Counted from the first letter of the stretch, positions 38,178 through 51,795 are shown. The stretch: DNA of 64,000 nt from Daucus carota subsp. sativus (GCF_001625215.2 NC_030383.2:60998949-61062948); one strand, 5' to 3'. Numbers and translations: made by a program. The notes: a model not told the origin generated them from the letters alone.

Positions 38178-39574
38178 TTTCGGTAGCTTGACGAGAGAAA
38201 TGAGAATTGTAAACCCTGGAATCAAAAGAGGGGTTTATTGTTTATCTTTCTTTTATTTTTTATTTTTATTTTCTTGGGTTTTATTGGATGTGGTTGTATG
38301 TAGTTATCTTTTGCTGCTACTGCTTCAGAGTCGGTGACTTCAACGGCTCAGATTATACGTTGAGATAGGATGACAATTTCGGTTTTATTTTCGGTTTATA
38401 ATCTTAAATTTTCTTTCGAATTTATAGTTTAAATTTTGTTAGAGAGTTAAATAATTTTTTGACATTAAGTAAGTGTACTCAATTAAAATTTTCAAAGTTT
38501 ATTTTTATTCATGAAATTTAGGTATATAAATATATTTAATTTGAATTTTAAAAAATTATCAAAAACTTGCGATATTCAGTTAAGATGTTAAATTATTCTA
38601 CTAAATCTCGTAGTATCCGATCAAGATTTTAAATTATATTTAAAAATCCGATAATATTCTATTGAAATTATTTTAAATCATGCTGATGGATTTTTTTTAA
38701 ATTTCATAAATAATCAATTTTGTTGGGCTATTCAATATATTTTATGTTTTTTAAACTGTCATCATAATTTATTAGATTTTGAAATATTATTGTACCTAAA
38801 TTCTAAACACTCAAATCAACTATGTCATCATAATTTATTAGATTTCGAAATATTATTGTACCTAAATTCTAAACACTCAAATCAACTCCGTGACATTCCA
38901 TATAAATTTCACATAAAACAAAATAAAATACAATCTATTAAAATTCATAAACTATATATAATCCACTAAAATTCCAATTAAGTACAGACTATATATAGTC
39001 CATTAAAATTCTATATAAATACAACACCCTAAGTATGTTAATGGAATAAACTCAAACAAAATAATACAAAAATTGAAAAAGATGTTTGTTTTTGGGACAT
39101 GTGTAATGTGTATGTCATGTTTGGGTAAAATGCCCTTCTCGAAACGAGGTTTAATTCTAATCCAATAAAAAAAAATATTTACGTATACTTTTTAAAATAG
39201 TAATACAAAAAAGTGATTCATAATTATTCTTTAGCAAAAAAGAGTATTTCCGTTTTTACATTAAAAAATCCAAAAATAAGTTTTTATTTCTGAAAACGAA
39301 GATAAAAACACCCCGTAATCTAATGCAAAATTGTAGCAACAGCCTCCAGACTCAATTCTCAATGAGGAGGATCCAATGAGTTGGCGATTTATTTTCTTAA
39401 TCCTCATCACATTCAGCTGAATCTCAGAAATGAAATGTAACACAAAGATTACAAATTGATTTAAGAAGCTCTGATGTCTTTCAACAGCATTTTGGTCCAT
39501 GTCAAAAGAATAATGTTCATTAAAGTGTTGAAACAAAGCAAAGGTAAACAAACTACTAAAAAGAGAAATTAGGT
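38178..39574. other. Intergenic between p23 and the SPX-RING gene
   Basis: Holds the p23 promoter and 5' leader (agaattctcatttctctcgtc side) and, at 38759-38887, a 66-bp tandem duplication. No gene seen; the minus-strand frame at 39261-39599 overlaps the 3' end of the SPX-RING gene out of phase and looks non-coding. Confidence 0.5.
38759..38887. repeat. 66-bp tandem duplication
   Basis: Two copies of tcatcataatttattagatt... ending ctaaacactcaaatcaact, at 38759 and 38825, with a single obvious base change (ttttgaaat against ttcgaaat). Confidence 0.9.
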
Positions 39575-42500
39575 TCAGACACCGGTAAATAGTCGGCATT
39601 GGGATTCCCAGTGTTCTTTTGCCTGCTTCGTACGCTCAGCTCTTTCAGACTGTCGACGTTCCTCCCAGTATTCCGGACAACTGTCAGATTAAGATTGTAA
39701 ATACGTACACTTGTTGTGCCAGCTTATAGTAGACCATTATACAAAGACAATTCAAAGTAATACAATACGTACCTTCTACTTAATAAAATGTTCAACTCTT
39801 CTAGATGGAGAGCACCTTCATAGACCCCTGCCTGAAATCAGTGCAAAGAAATTACAAAATTAATAGGTGATCAATATACCTAGTCTTTTCCAACTCAAGA
39901 AAGGCTGGAAAAAATCAAAAATATAAAATCCTCCAATAAAACTGTGGAGCAGATGATCAACATAAACTCCTGTTATATATCTAGCCGAGTAACCTATAAA
40001 TTAACATATATGGTTTCGTTGTGACCAAATAAAACCTGCATCATCGAAAACCACTTGATTGCACCTAACATTAAGTGAATGACAATTTAAAAGAAAATGT
40101 CATGAACCTGGGTTTAACTAAATAAATTTACATACCAATATATATAAAAAGTTGTCATGGAAGATTATCTAAAAAAATCATATATTGTATTTTTCAGTTG
40201 TTTGGAGCAGCAAACCATTATTAAATACTTAAATACACTGCGCTGATAAAGCAGAGTCTATTGAGGGTAAGATGTACACAGAACTTATCATTCCTCTATA
40301 TACAAGTCCAATTACAGATATCATCACTTTACATGAAGATGCTAAGACTGATAGTGCATACTTCTCACAACTATTTGCGTTGTACCGAACTCAAGCAAAA
40401 TAGTAATTACTCACCTTTCGAAAGGTCATTACAAGGCCCTATGTTTCAGTAAACTAACATCAAGATGGTAAATGAGAATTATTCCAGTTTTTCTGCCCTT
40501 AATATTGGAATTCTATGGCATGTATTCTTCCAATACTGAAAGTAGCAGACTAAAATTTGAACAATTAGCTTGAATCAATGCCATTACCAATAAAGGAAGC
40601 TTCAAATACCATACATGAATAAAGACAAAAATAAATTAAAAAACAGTGACGTAGACCAACAGTTACCTCTCGACAGAGAGCACATTTCTCCCTGGACTGT
40701 GCTTCTTTCAGTCCATCCACTATTGTCACTGATGCAGCCTTGCAAGCACACATATAGCAGAAGATGTGGCCACAAGTTAGAGATACCGCATCAAAAACTA
40801 TATCCTGCATCAAATAGTTAACATTCTTAATTAAGGTTCATTGGCACAATGCTAATCACAACGTTTTCTCCACTCATGCGTAAAAACTATGTCCCAGATA
40901 AACTATATGCTTGGTAAATCAAAATTAAGTGTTCAAGGACGAATGTATTACTTCGTAGAAAGAGAAACCATTCTTGTTTTTCTTTTCTTTATGGTCAGAT
41001 AAATATGACCTTAGCCACTGAGGCAGTGATTACAGTTCTTCATTTTATGAAAACTTCACCCCACAAGACAAAAATATCTAAGAACATAGCATATGCAGAT
41101 GATTTCCCAAAAGTTGTGTGTGTGTGTGTGTGTAAGAATAGCAGAATGAATTTTTATTCAGAGTACCAGAACAAGCTTCAAACATAGCACAAGAAGCACT
41201 CAACATCAACCAATAAATACCAAGGTTTCATTTTATTTTCTTCTAGAAAAGTTCAATGAGTATTACCGAAAGTCCGAAACAGCTAACATAAACCAACAAT
41301 GTGCCGATTTGAGAAAATGAATAATATGAATAGGAAAAATCCACAGTTATAATAAAAATAACCAGCCAACTTATACTGGAATAAGCTAATAATAAGGTAA
41401 TAATATGAAGAGTACAAAGTGATGAAAATAAGATACATACCAAGCATATCGGACAAGTCAAGTCTATGTCAATCTTGACAGAATCAAGGAGCTCAAAAGA
41501 GAGAGATGGTTTTCCGTCATTGAATTCGAGGGAACAACCATCAAAGAAATCAGGGGCATCTCTTTTCTTGGTCTTTGTTTCTCTCAAATTAATGTGGAAA
41601 GCCATTAGTTCACATAGCCAGGGGGACTGAAGGATCTCAATATGCATACTTTGGACTTGTGACTTGAAAGCTTGGCCTTGATTGGAATAATGAATCTGCT
41701 TCCAATAGGATCCAGAGTTAACATATGTAATAAGTAATTAAAGTGAATCTAAACATATATACTTGTGACATCAAATAGCTTCATAACATACCTTATCATA
41801 CTTCTTCAGTATCTTACGCATGGCAATGGCATTGATTAATGCATAACTGACCAGGTCCTTGCCTTCTTGGATTAAAGCAACATGGTTTCCCTGTAGTTTG
41901 TCTTTGAACCAAATAAAGCACTTCTGAACACCTGAAGCTAAATGCAAGTCGAGCAACTTTTGTGCACGCTCATTGAAGCTACCCACCACAGCAGACATTT
42001 CATTGAGAAGGGATGGAAAAAACGTGCCATCGCAAACTGTAATATTACATATTACAATCATAAATAATTAGGAAGACAACAAGATTTTTTCAGGGCAGGA
42101 ATACAAATCAAATGATTAGAAGTTTATAAGCAGAAATTTTATAATACTACGCACCAATCGAGACTAAATGGAATTCCATATTTCTTTTACCAATTGGCAG
42201 TGATGGTCGTCATGCTCTGTTCATAAAGAACTGTAATTTTTTGTCATGGTGTGCTATGCTATTTCTTAAATATAACAAAATCACAAAAATCCCTTCTAGT
42301 GTTGCCGAAACAGGAGTGTGTTTCATTGATATCTAATTCAGTGTTAATCATTCAATCAAAGGTGGTTACAGAAAGACTTAAGTTAATGAGCTAAACAATG
42401 AAATATAGACATATTTTTCGTTTTGAGATCCACCTGAATCAGACTCCCCTCACAGCCCAGTTAAAAGAGGAATCAATTCACTCAACAGAAACTGATAAAG

Positions 42501-43113
42501 CCACCAAAACAAAGATGCTGAACTCATAAAAATTAATATAATAAGCAAGCCAACAAAAGAACAAATCCCAGTCAACCAAATACAAAAATCAGCAAAACAA
42601 CACACAAATGATTAAAAAAACACAACAAACTCAATATGGAATATACACAAACATCTTAAACACAACAACAAAACCAACAGACAAAATCCACATTATTTTA
42701 TTGAATCTAAATTCACAACACAAGAATCTAAAACACCACACAAAAAAATCATTTCAAACAAAAAACACAACAATCAAAAGGGTATCAGAAAAGGATTCAA
42801 GAACCTTAAAATAGTAATACATCATTTTTCAAACAATAAAAGAGCAAATAATTAAAATCTCAAAAGGGTATTAAAAAGATTGAATTTTGATGATACCCGA
42901 ACAATGATCAGGGCAAGAGGATGAATCATGAAGCTGGGCAGAAGAGCTGGCGCGACTTTCGAGGCTCAAGTTCTGCAAATGCAATTTATGGTGTTCTTGT
43001 TCTTGTTTCCGACATCTTTTCAGGATCTTTTTAAGGTTTTTAAAGCCCACCCCAGGTAGTTTTTGATGGTGTTGTCCTTGCATGTACTCTTCATATCTCT
43101 TACAGAACTTCAT
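39575..43113 (-). CDS. BAH1: SPX-RING E3 ubiquitin ligase, NLA/BAH1 family, 6 exons, 339 aa
   Basis: Exons in transcript order: 43113-42897, 42036-41792, 41695-41441, 40804-40667, 39831-39773, 39680-39575. The N-terminal SPX domain starts [14 protein letters not shown] and has the basic helix [18 protein letters not shown], where inositol pyrophosphates bind in this family; it continues through [14 protein letters not shown] and ends near [13 protein letters not shown]. The RING follows: [23 protein letters not shown], with all eight zinc ligands. The tail has [19 protein letters not shown]. Known members act at the plasma membrane with the E2 PHO2/UBC24 or UBC8 to degrade phosphate and nitrate transporters, and influence salicylate-dependent immunity. 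Introns are GT-AG and the frame closes. I see no miR827-like target in the ~500 bp upstream, so it may be the NLA2-type (BAH1-like) paralogue rather than NLA itself. Confidence 0.94.
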
Positions 43114-43574
43114 TTCTCCTTGTCGTTAAGGATTCTGTTGTTATACATACAGACAGATGTGTGTAATATGATGTTTGTGTGTGTTTTTATGTTATGTGCG
43201 ATTTTTTGTTGCTTTTATCATAAAAACGCGGAAAGTGATTGTGTATATGTTTACACCTGAATTACGTATACGTGTAGGATAGATGTTTGAAGAAGTAGCG
43301 GAAAATTCGGGAATGAATTATAATATTTATTTATTTATTAAAATAAGTAAATTTATTTTTATTTTAATAGATTGATATCTCTTATAATTAATTTTGAAAT
43401 GAATTAGAAATTAATTTAATTTAATTCTGATAAATTTCGAGACGAACAAAAAAAACTATAAATTTTGAGAGTCGGCCGAATCACTCGACTAAACGCCATT
43501 TTACTGCAAAGCTAATGGGGCATGTTTATGAATATTTTAAGGTAAATCCAAAAGATATCAGTACTAAATGAGTA
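43114..43574. other. Upstream region of the SPX-RING gene
   Basis: Presumed promoter and leader of the SPX-RING gene on the minus strand. GT/TG-rich near 43150-43190, then AT-rich. No gene seen. Confidence 0.45.
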
Positions 43575-43878
43575 CTCCCTCTGTCCCTCTCATTTCTTTA
43601 CAGTTACTATTTTGGGATGTCCCTCTCATTTCTTTACGTTACTATATATAGTAAGTTTTTCCAATCATTACATCCACTATCTTCCCCCACTATCTCATAT
43701 TTAACAATAAAAACTACTATTACACCCACTACTTTCCTCCACTATCTCAAATCTATTATTAAATATTGATAGGTCCCACCACTTTAACCACTTTTCATCT
43801 AACTTTACTCATTTTTTATACATTGTCTTGGTCTCCATGTCCCCCTCCAATGTAAACAATTGAGGGGGACGGAGGGAG
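43575..43878. mobile_element. Stowaway-like MITE (304 bp)
   Basis: The ends CTCCCTCTGTCCC and GGGGGACGGAGGGAG are inverted repeats flanked by TA (43573-43574 and 43879-43880). The interior matches the 23128-23439 copy (tattacacccactactttcc, tcaaatctattattaaa). An internal direct duplication of tctcatttctttac is near its left end. Confidence 0.92.
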
Positions 43879-44127
43879 TAGTAATTATAAAAGTCAATTA
43901 GAGGTTGTCACTAAAATTGGATTAGTGATAGTGATAAAGTTAAGGTGCGCTTTCAAGTGACGAAATGATCAGACTTTGACATTTAAATTACCACTACCTA
44001 GCGCAAAATATTAGATTTTTTATAAATTTTAATTGATAATATAATTTATACACCCATATTAATGTTAATGAGATCAAAAAATCTCAAGCTAACAAAATTC
44101 GGATAGATAAAATTACTCTTAAAAAAA

Positions 44128-44193
44128 TAGTTGTACAGACGGGGTGAAGTCTTTCACGTATAGTTGTACAGATGGGGTGAAGTCTTTCACGTT
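44128..44193. repeat. 33-bp tandem duplication
   Basis: tagttgtacaga(c/t)ggggtgaagtctttcacgta occurs twice in a row, starting 44128 and 44161, with one difference. Confidence 0.9.
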
Positions 44194-44329
44194 TTGCGTC
44201 GGTAGTCCGAATTAGATGATGTTTGAGCGGTCATTTTCAATTTTAAACTGAAAAACATATAAGTCGGAAGTTGGTATAAAGTTAGAAATAAATAAAAAAC
44301 TAATTTAAAGCCAGATAAAGTTAAAGAGT

Positions 44330-44875
44330 TAGGAGCTTTTTGGATAAATTTTAAAAAAATTCTTACATTTTTCTTAAGAAAAAGACAACTTATAATAAAG
44401 AAAGAAGTGGATTAAAAGTGAAAAGTAAATAAATGGTTCAACTATTAGACAAATAAGTAGAAGTCCTGAAACAAAAGTTAGCATTCTAAATTTTTTATAA
44501 GCGCTTCTGATTTTTTACACAAACGAGTCAAAAAAAACAGAATCCAACTTTTTTTCAAAAGAAGCCGGATGCTTCGTTGCCCAAACCCATACTTTGTTTG
44601 AATTAGTTTTTTGAGTGACTGAGTGACTCTTTAGTTATACCCATTTCCGATTTTTCCCGATAAGAAGTCAATTTCTACTTTTCTTGACCCGTTTATGTAA
44701 AAAGCGAGAGACGCTTATAAAAAGTTGAGAATGCTAACTTTTGTCTCAGGATTTCCACTTTTTTTCTCAAATAGTTCAATCACTTATAAGTCTTCGTTTT
44801 ACTTATCACTTCTAATACATTTCTCTACTTTAAGCAAGAAGCACATTTTTTAAGTTTACCCAAACAGTCTTTAAT
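44330..44875. mobile_element. Foldback element with long inverted arms (~545 bp)
   Basis: The left arm contains aacaaaagttagcattct and ttataagcgcttctg; the right arm carries the inverse, cgcttataaaaagttgag and agaatgctaacttttgtctc. The arms align for more than 150 bp and diverge at the outer ends, so the exact termini and target duplication were not fixed. The right end reads ttaagtttacccaaacagtc, a pattern common in hAT-type MITEs. No coding capacity. Confidence 0.7.
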
Positions 44876-46877
44876 TTTTTTTTAAACTTTTTTTTTGAAT
44901 AAAAATTACACGGTAGTCATAAGTTACTCATAAATCAATTTTATTATTATTATTATATCTTTAATAACTTGTAAATCACTAATAAGTCAGAATTATCCAA
45001 AACAAATATTTTAATCTTCCAACTCCTGACAATAAGTTACTCTAAATTATTTATTTAAAATTCAGCCAACGAGGCTCGTAATCAATGGCATCTTGAAAGT
45101 AAGATATGTTAACTCAAAACTTGACCCGACGAAGAATTTAATTAAAGAAAAAGCCTTTTTAGTAAATGTTAAGATGTTTCTGACTTGAAAATTTATTTAA
45201 GTTTTTTCTAATTCGCTTGAATCCAAATATATATAATTACTTATTTAAATATAAACAACACTCTAATAAACATGTAAATGTCAAAAGTGTCATTTACATT
45301 ATCATTATTATTATTGGAAACTTATTTTAATTTTCTTTTTTTCTTAATCAAACATTTTGGTCCAGAATAAATAATATTCATGTATAAGTTCATAGGTAAA
45401 ATCCATATTCTATTTTGAAATTTATAATAGATATTTTTCACAAACAGATTTACTTGATAATTTAGAAAAAGAAAATAATAAATAATTATTAAAAGAAACG
45501 AAAAATATCATAATATTATTTTATAAATGTAAATAAAAAACGGAAAGTGCACCCTAAATAGCCCGTTGGTCATTGTTTTCTGAGATCTGGAGGATAGGCG
45601 GATCGCTAACACCAAGACTCACGTGAGGTCTCGTATCGTAAAGGACTCCTGGGTCCTGAGATGCTGAGCTCAATGTAAGAACATATAAATCTGAAACTTG
45701 CCCGGGAAACACGTGAAATTTTTTAAATAAAATGACTCTTTAATGTTCAATTTTACTATTAGCATGTGAACATGTAAAATCAATTTCAATTATGCCTGTA
45801 TTTTATGGGTTCGATTATATAATTCACATCCATGAATCCCATCACTTATAAACAGGTCCTATTATAATTCAATTATATAATCGATTGTTCATCCATTGTT
45901 CATCGAATATCTCTTTCAATCTAATTTTTTGCTAAACTCGCATTTGATGGATAAATTTTACAGGAGAATTCTTAAATTCTCATGACACTGAATTCTCGCC
46001 AACATTTTTGTTACTCAGTCGACATTCTAACTTTCATTTTCTTCACTATCATTTACGCGAAGTCATCTTCTCCACTATCATTTACGCGAAATCTTTCTTT
46101 AATGCGGAACACTCCTCTACCGATGTATTTTTATATCTCACATTCATAGCAAGAGTTGATAATATTGTATAAGTTCGAATTAGATTAAAATATATCTGAT
46201 TACTATTCTGTATTAGGTATCATTGATATTTTTGATTAGTTTTCAAAATAAAAGTATATTTAGAAATGTGATAAAAAAACAAATACATTATAAAAATCAA
46301 ATCAAACTTGCTAAAGAAATAAAAAAAATCAGATCAAACTATTGGCAAAAACAAAAAAATAAAAATATCCTCTGCCGTCTCCGGTTTTGGTTCCGAGTCT
46401 TGCTCGTCCCGAAAATGTCATAGAGGACTATAAATAAAGAAAAAAAAAGTGCATCGTTTATTAATACAGTGCGCCGGAGTCTTTTTAGTTTCTAATCTCC
46501 ACTTATAAGTCTATGATTAATACTCTGAACAGAAGAACCGGTGGAGGTTTTATGTAGAGCAAAAGATGATTGTGCATTTTGCATGATTGTGATATCTCCG
46601 GGGGAATGGCCACTTTCACGCTTTCCAACGCACCTGATAGCCATCAGCCATCCAATCTTTGTCACGGATTCTTTTTATACCTCGAAGAAGACAATGGTTG
46701 AATGGGGCATTAATCTCAATGAAAAGACTTACAATCTCTATATTTTTTTTCTATTTTTTCCTAAAAACGTTTCTTATTTGAAATGTTTCATGACATTAGA
46801 CAAGTTACTAATTTACATCTAATCTATAAGATTAAATATAGTCATTAGTGATCTTGTTGGTATTGTATTTATAAGTA
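44876..46877. other. Intergenic, no gene seen
   Basis: AT-rich. Two copies of ttctccactatcatttacgcgaa lie near 46040-46090. A GC-richer patch at 45560-45680 (contains cacgtgaggtctcg and ctcctgggtcctgag) may be a remnant of a larger element. No supported coding region. Confidence 0.45.
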
Positions 46878-47180
46878 CTCCCTCCGTCTCAATTTATAGG
46901 TCCAGTTTGGAAAAAAAAATTGTCCCAAAATACTTGTCCTTCTCTTCTTTCAATACAAATTTATCTACATATTAATTGTGATTTTTTTGAAACTCAACAT
47001 TATTCTCATTTCTCAATGCACTAAATCCCTATATTTATTGTAATTTTTTTGAAACTCAACAATATTCTCACTTATCAATGCACTAATTAATGATACATGA
47101 GATAAAATTCTATCTAACCAATTTTTTTCTTAATATGTGTGTTTATTCCAAAATGGACCTATAAATTGAGACGGAGGGAG
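46878..47180. mobile_element. Stowaway-like MITE (303 bp)
   Basis: The ends CTCCCTCCGTCTCAATTTAT and ATAAATTGAGACGGAGGGAG are perfect 20-bp inverted repeats flanked by TA (46876-46877 and 47181-47182). The interior has a direct duplication of attttttgaaactcaacaat. Confidence 0.93.
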
Positions 47181-47342
47181 TACTTTAATACGATGACATT
47201 TTTATATTTTATAATAATATAAAATCAAAAATATTAATGATAAAAAATGTGTGTTGTCAAAACGTGATAAACACAAACATAAAAAGTATTTAGACACGGA
47301 GGAAGTATCTTTTACACGATTCCCCATCTAAATTTGATTTTA

Positions 47343-47584
47343 CTCCCTCTGTATTTTTATTTATATGACACTTTTGATTTTGGCACGTATTTTTAAGTGG
47401 GTTGACCGGAGGGTAAAAATTATTATTTTTAGTTGATTTTTTTGTGAATTAAAATTTTGATTATATATTTTTATTCAGAAAATTTTTTTTTTGAAAATAA
47501 TATGTTTAAATACCTGATCAAAACACTTAAAAGTGTGTGCCGAAAAGTCAAACGTCATATATTAAAAATAAAAAACAGGAGGGG
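47343..47584. mobile_element. Stowaway-like MITE (242 bp), diverged
   Basis: Left end CTCCCTCTGT; right end ACAGGAGGGG, flanked by TA (47341-47342 and 47585-47586). Internal segments ttggcacgtatttttaagtg and cttaaaagtgtgtgccgaaa pair imperfectly. It belongs to the same family as 2766-3000 but is more decayed. Confidence 0.8.
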
Positions 47585-50267
47585 TATATGACATGTGAAA
47601 TCGATAATGCCCTGCAAATTATGAAATTCATTAATATATCTCGTTGACAAGGTTTATTAATAACAATAGAAAACCAACAAAAGAAGTTTAAAGTGGCTGT
47701 TTCATTCTCCCTTGTTTCGAGAGTCGGACTCCTATATTAGGATTTTAACTGTCATTTTCCCGCTTTTCAGATCTTCATCTCCCTCGCCAAATACTCCTTT
47801 CGCTCTCTCATCCCCTCTATTTTATCAGTTTTTCAATAAAATCCCGAGCTAATCTTTTTGGATTAATCTTGTTAGTACCTTGTTATCAAGATTGTTCGTC
47901 GTGTCCATTTTTTTGGAATGTCAGTGTATGCCTATCTTTTTGGGATGTCGGTGTATGCCATCTTTTTGGGATGTGGGTGAGTTATTTGTTATTCTCATGT
48001 GTCTTGGTATGTCTTTTGGTTATCATTCTGAAAAGTATAATGTATTCTGGGAGATCCGTAAGACTCACAGCGATTTTGGGACGATGATGGATACTGCAAG
48101 AGCTCACTTTTCACAATAAAAAATTGTTTATGTTTTGGAGACGTTTGGTGCTCCAGGATCAATTGATTTGACTGATATTCTGAACATCAGATTACAAATT
48201 ATGCTTATGTGAAAGTCAATTACGATACTACTAGTTTCTTAACTGATGTAGGTTGGATTGATCGAGATATCATTGTAATATTTTTTAGATCATATTGAAT
48301 CACGCTTTGATATGATTAAAATTTGAATTTTGATCCAGCTTTGACCAGAAATTTGGATTGAAACTTATATTGATGGAATTTATACTGATCGATCGAATTT
48401 AAAAGTTTGGGTAGAACCGTCGGAACTCAGCTCGATAAGCCGAAGTTGTTGGATATGCTCCGAGCAAGGACACCACACAGATGTTAAGATGACTTCGTGA
48501 TCTGATAGACTGACACATACTTTTGTTCTGGTTTGGCCCAGAACCATGGGCCTAGAGGCTAGAAGCTGCCCTGAATACTCTAGTAACTCGCATCTGACTA
48601 TTTGACTTCGGATGAAGCCTATTAGGACTTGTTTGGTTCGTGGAATACTACGATGTTGAAATTAAAATTTTGATATGAGGTGGTATAATGGTAGAAATCA
48701 TGTATTTGGTTGAATTTCGAAAGGAATGTATTTAATTTTAAATTTTATTATATTGTTAATTAGATTAAATTATTTTATTAGATAGCATACTATAAATATT
48801 TTTGTTATTATTGATAACATTTACATGTAATAATTTATTATCATTAATATTTTTTCAGCTACAAAAAAATAAAATCAATAATAATAACCACACTAATATC
48901 TTATACCCACCTCTTTTCTTATGTTTCAAAAACTTATAATTCAGGGGGTTTAGGTATGAATATGAGTTTAAAAAATGTTCAACCAAACATTAAATTTGGT
49001 TGATTTCATATCCATACCTGAACTTCAAATAAATATTTTTTTTTTTGACTTATATTTTTAAAAAGTAAGTTTTTATTTTTCTGAGAAAGTATATATTTTT
49101 ATATTTTTTCCTGAAAAAATTATTTGTCTATATAAATAAATATGGAGAAACTTCTGGAATTCTAAAATTTATTATAAAAAAGTAATTTTTTTCCAAAGTA
49201 AATTCTTATTTCTTATAAATAAGACCCCAGCACATATTCAATATGTAAAATTAATACTAAAATCTTGTGCTTTATAAACGGCGATGAGTTTATGGAGCAA
49301 ACTGTACACTATCATGCGATTATACAGTGATTATTGTTAATTTATTCGTCCTCTACACTTTAAACTTTTGTGAGTGGAAAGCAGCAGAAGATAGAATGGA
49401 ATAGAATAATCTTTATCCTCCTGTTTATTCCATTATCGATGCACCCACATTCCCTCTTAATCTAAATAGTATAAATTTAAACAAATAATTTTACATGAAA
49501 TTTATAAACTTTTCTAAAAACGTGACACATATTAATATGCTCTTTTGGGAAACTATAAAGGAATATAAACTTATGTTATCAAATAAGTATTTCCTTCGTT
49601 TTAAAGAACAGGTCCAATTTAAAAAAAATTACGTCAATTAATGAAATTATATTTATTTAGGAGATTTACATTGATAATTATATTTATTATATTGATCAAA
49701 TATAATATTTTTATTTTAAAACTACAAATAATGAACTACAATCGTTGGTCTAAAATTTTTGATTAATCTTTAATTTTTTATACGAATTTACAATTACACT
49801 TTGATTTGACTAAAAATTCTAATTTTATTCGAAAAGTCTTCGTCAACAATCTGATGTAAATTGCGAATGGGTAGATAAACTCGTTAGTTCTGATTCCCGA
49901 CGACACATCACAATATATTTATATTGGAATGTAAAATATTTTTCTTTCTTTTCACAATTGGAAATCTATACCAAAACAAAAAAATGTAATAATTTAGGAA
50001 AAGTTCATAATATTATTTATGATTTTCTGGCATGTTCTGAAAGCTTCCGTGTGGCCAAGAAACTAAGTGACCTTTCTTAGTTGGTTTATTCACAACCAAC
50101 CATTGGCATAAGTTCCTTGTCGGTCTCTTTCCACAAACTCTCTCCAAATTCTTCTCTTCCTCTTTATATATATCACATGCAAATTTAAAGCTTCAAAATT
50201 CAAATAGAAGCAAAAACAAACTAATATTTTATATTTAGTTACGTGATTATCAAGCAATATTCAAGCT
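47585..50267. other. Intergenic upstream of the USP gene
   Basis: Contains a short array near 47905-47985 of three units of tttttgggatgtcggtgtatgcc type. It overlaps a 79-codon frame (47880-48119) with no recognisable family. A non-AT patch at 48420-48620 may be a retroelement or gene remnant. The rest is AT-rich. Nothing else can be supported. Confidence 0.4.
50164..50173 (+). promoter_or_regulatory. TATA box of the universal stress protein gene
   Basis: ttatatatat within cctctttatatatatcac lies about 100 bp before the ATG at 50268, preceded by a pyrimidine-rich stretch. Position and composition fit a plant core promoter. Confidence 0.5.
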
Positions 50268-51795
50268 ATGGCCGTAGAGAAACAAGTGATGGTGTTCGGG
50301 ATGGACGATAGTGAGCATAGCTATTATGCACTGGATTGGACTCTTACTCATTTGTTCACTCCTCAGTCCTCTCCTTTCAAGCTCGTTGTTGTGCATGCCA
50401 AACCTTCTCCTGCCACGGCCATCGGCCTCGCGGGTCCCGGTAAAGTTCTCGTTATGATCAAGTGTCTGCTTGTTAAATATTCGTCGATAGTTAGGAGTTT
50501 TTTTAATATAATTATTTTCGACTGTCGAGATATATCGGGAAAAATGTTATTTTCAAGTATTTTATTTTCGATGAAATTCGGTTGTCATATTTAAATTCGA
50601 CTAAAATTTCCAACCGGTTTTATGTTCGACCCATGTCGGTCGAAAATAGTGACAGTGGAAAATCCGTCATTTTCTGTATCGTGGAGTCGTGTGTACTGTG
50701 TACGAAATTTTATTAGAGCTTCAGAGATGGGATTTAATTGAATTAATATGTTGATTGCAGGCTTGATTGATGTATTGCCGACGGTAGATAGTGATTTGAA
50801 GAAGATTGCTGCCAGGGTGCTAGAAAAAGCCAGGGAAGTCTGTGCTGCTAAGTCTGTAAGTTCACTCGTTTTCAGATTTTTCTTTGTTTTTCTTTATTGT
50901 TAAGTTCAGCAACCTTAGATTTCCATAATCACCTTTGCTACTCACAGATTGTCACAATCATTTGAATAATTGAATTAAAATAATTTGATTTTATAGAAAT
51001 ACTAGAGTTGGTTTAAGAAAGTTATGAAATTTTTCTGTGGGACTGCAGAAAGTATGCAGTGTAATTCCTGTAATTCTTATCATGACCAAAAAACGGAGGT
51101 GACCTTGGATATAGACGAGCAAGACTTGGGATCCAAATTAAGGGTCCAAATTTTTTTAATTTCTGTCGTGCATAAATATTGAAATATCTAGTTTTTATAT
51201 GGATTATGATTGCACAAATTTTGAATAAGGCCCTGTCAAAGGCAGGGCAATGAAAATATAGTGATAAATGAGTAAAAGATTAGGAGAAATTGTATAGTGC
51301 ATGATAATAGTTCGCCTGAGTGTTCTATTTCTGTGAAGGTGCATGATGTCACATTTGAAGCTGTGGAAGGCGACGCTAGAAATGTTCTCTGCGAGGCTGT
51401 AGAAAGACACCATGCCGCTATGTTAGTTCTTGGTAATCATGGACATGGTGCTATAAAAAGGTACAGGTCCCTTCTTATATTATACAGGATGAGTAGAAGC
51501 TGCAAAGCTGAAGCTAATCACATAATCAGCGTATCTTTATATAATCATGGTCTATATCTGAGCCTCTGCTCTTACTCTGTCAGCAAAATAAAGTCACTTT
51601 GGAACACTTGCAGGCTAATTTCGTTTTTCTGTCGATGAAACTTTGAAAATATTTCCTCATAATTTAGTTCTATTAGATAAATAACGCAACAATCAAAACT
51701 TCTGCAGGGCTGTGCTGGGGAGTGTGAGTGATTACTGTGCTCATCATGCTCATTGCACGGTGACAATCGTCAAGAAGCCTAAAACCAAGCACTGA
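50268..51795 (+). CDS. Universal stress protein A-like protein, 4 exons, 158 aa
   Basis: Exons: 50268-50439, 50761-50855, 51339-51460, 51708-51795, all with GT-AG introns. The protein begins MAVEKQVMVFGMDDSEHSYY, with the conserved beta strand and Asp of the nucleotide-binding fold. It continues FKLVVVHAKPSP and VEGDARNVLCEAVERHHA, then VLGNHGHGAIKRAVLGSVSDY. The last segment fits the G-2x-G-9x-G(S/T) ATP-binding motif of the MJ0577-like USP class. It ends VTIVKKPKTKH. Length matches small plant USPs of about 160 aa. Such proteins are usually soluble dimers induced by stress; the specific role here cannot be read from sequence. The ATG is the first after the TATA box. Confidence 0.95.

Noticed and set aside
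47869..48119. Two overlapping frames in a short repeat array
   Set aside because: The repeated phrases come from the tttttgggatgtcggtgtatg units; no start context, splice support or family.
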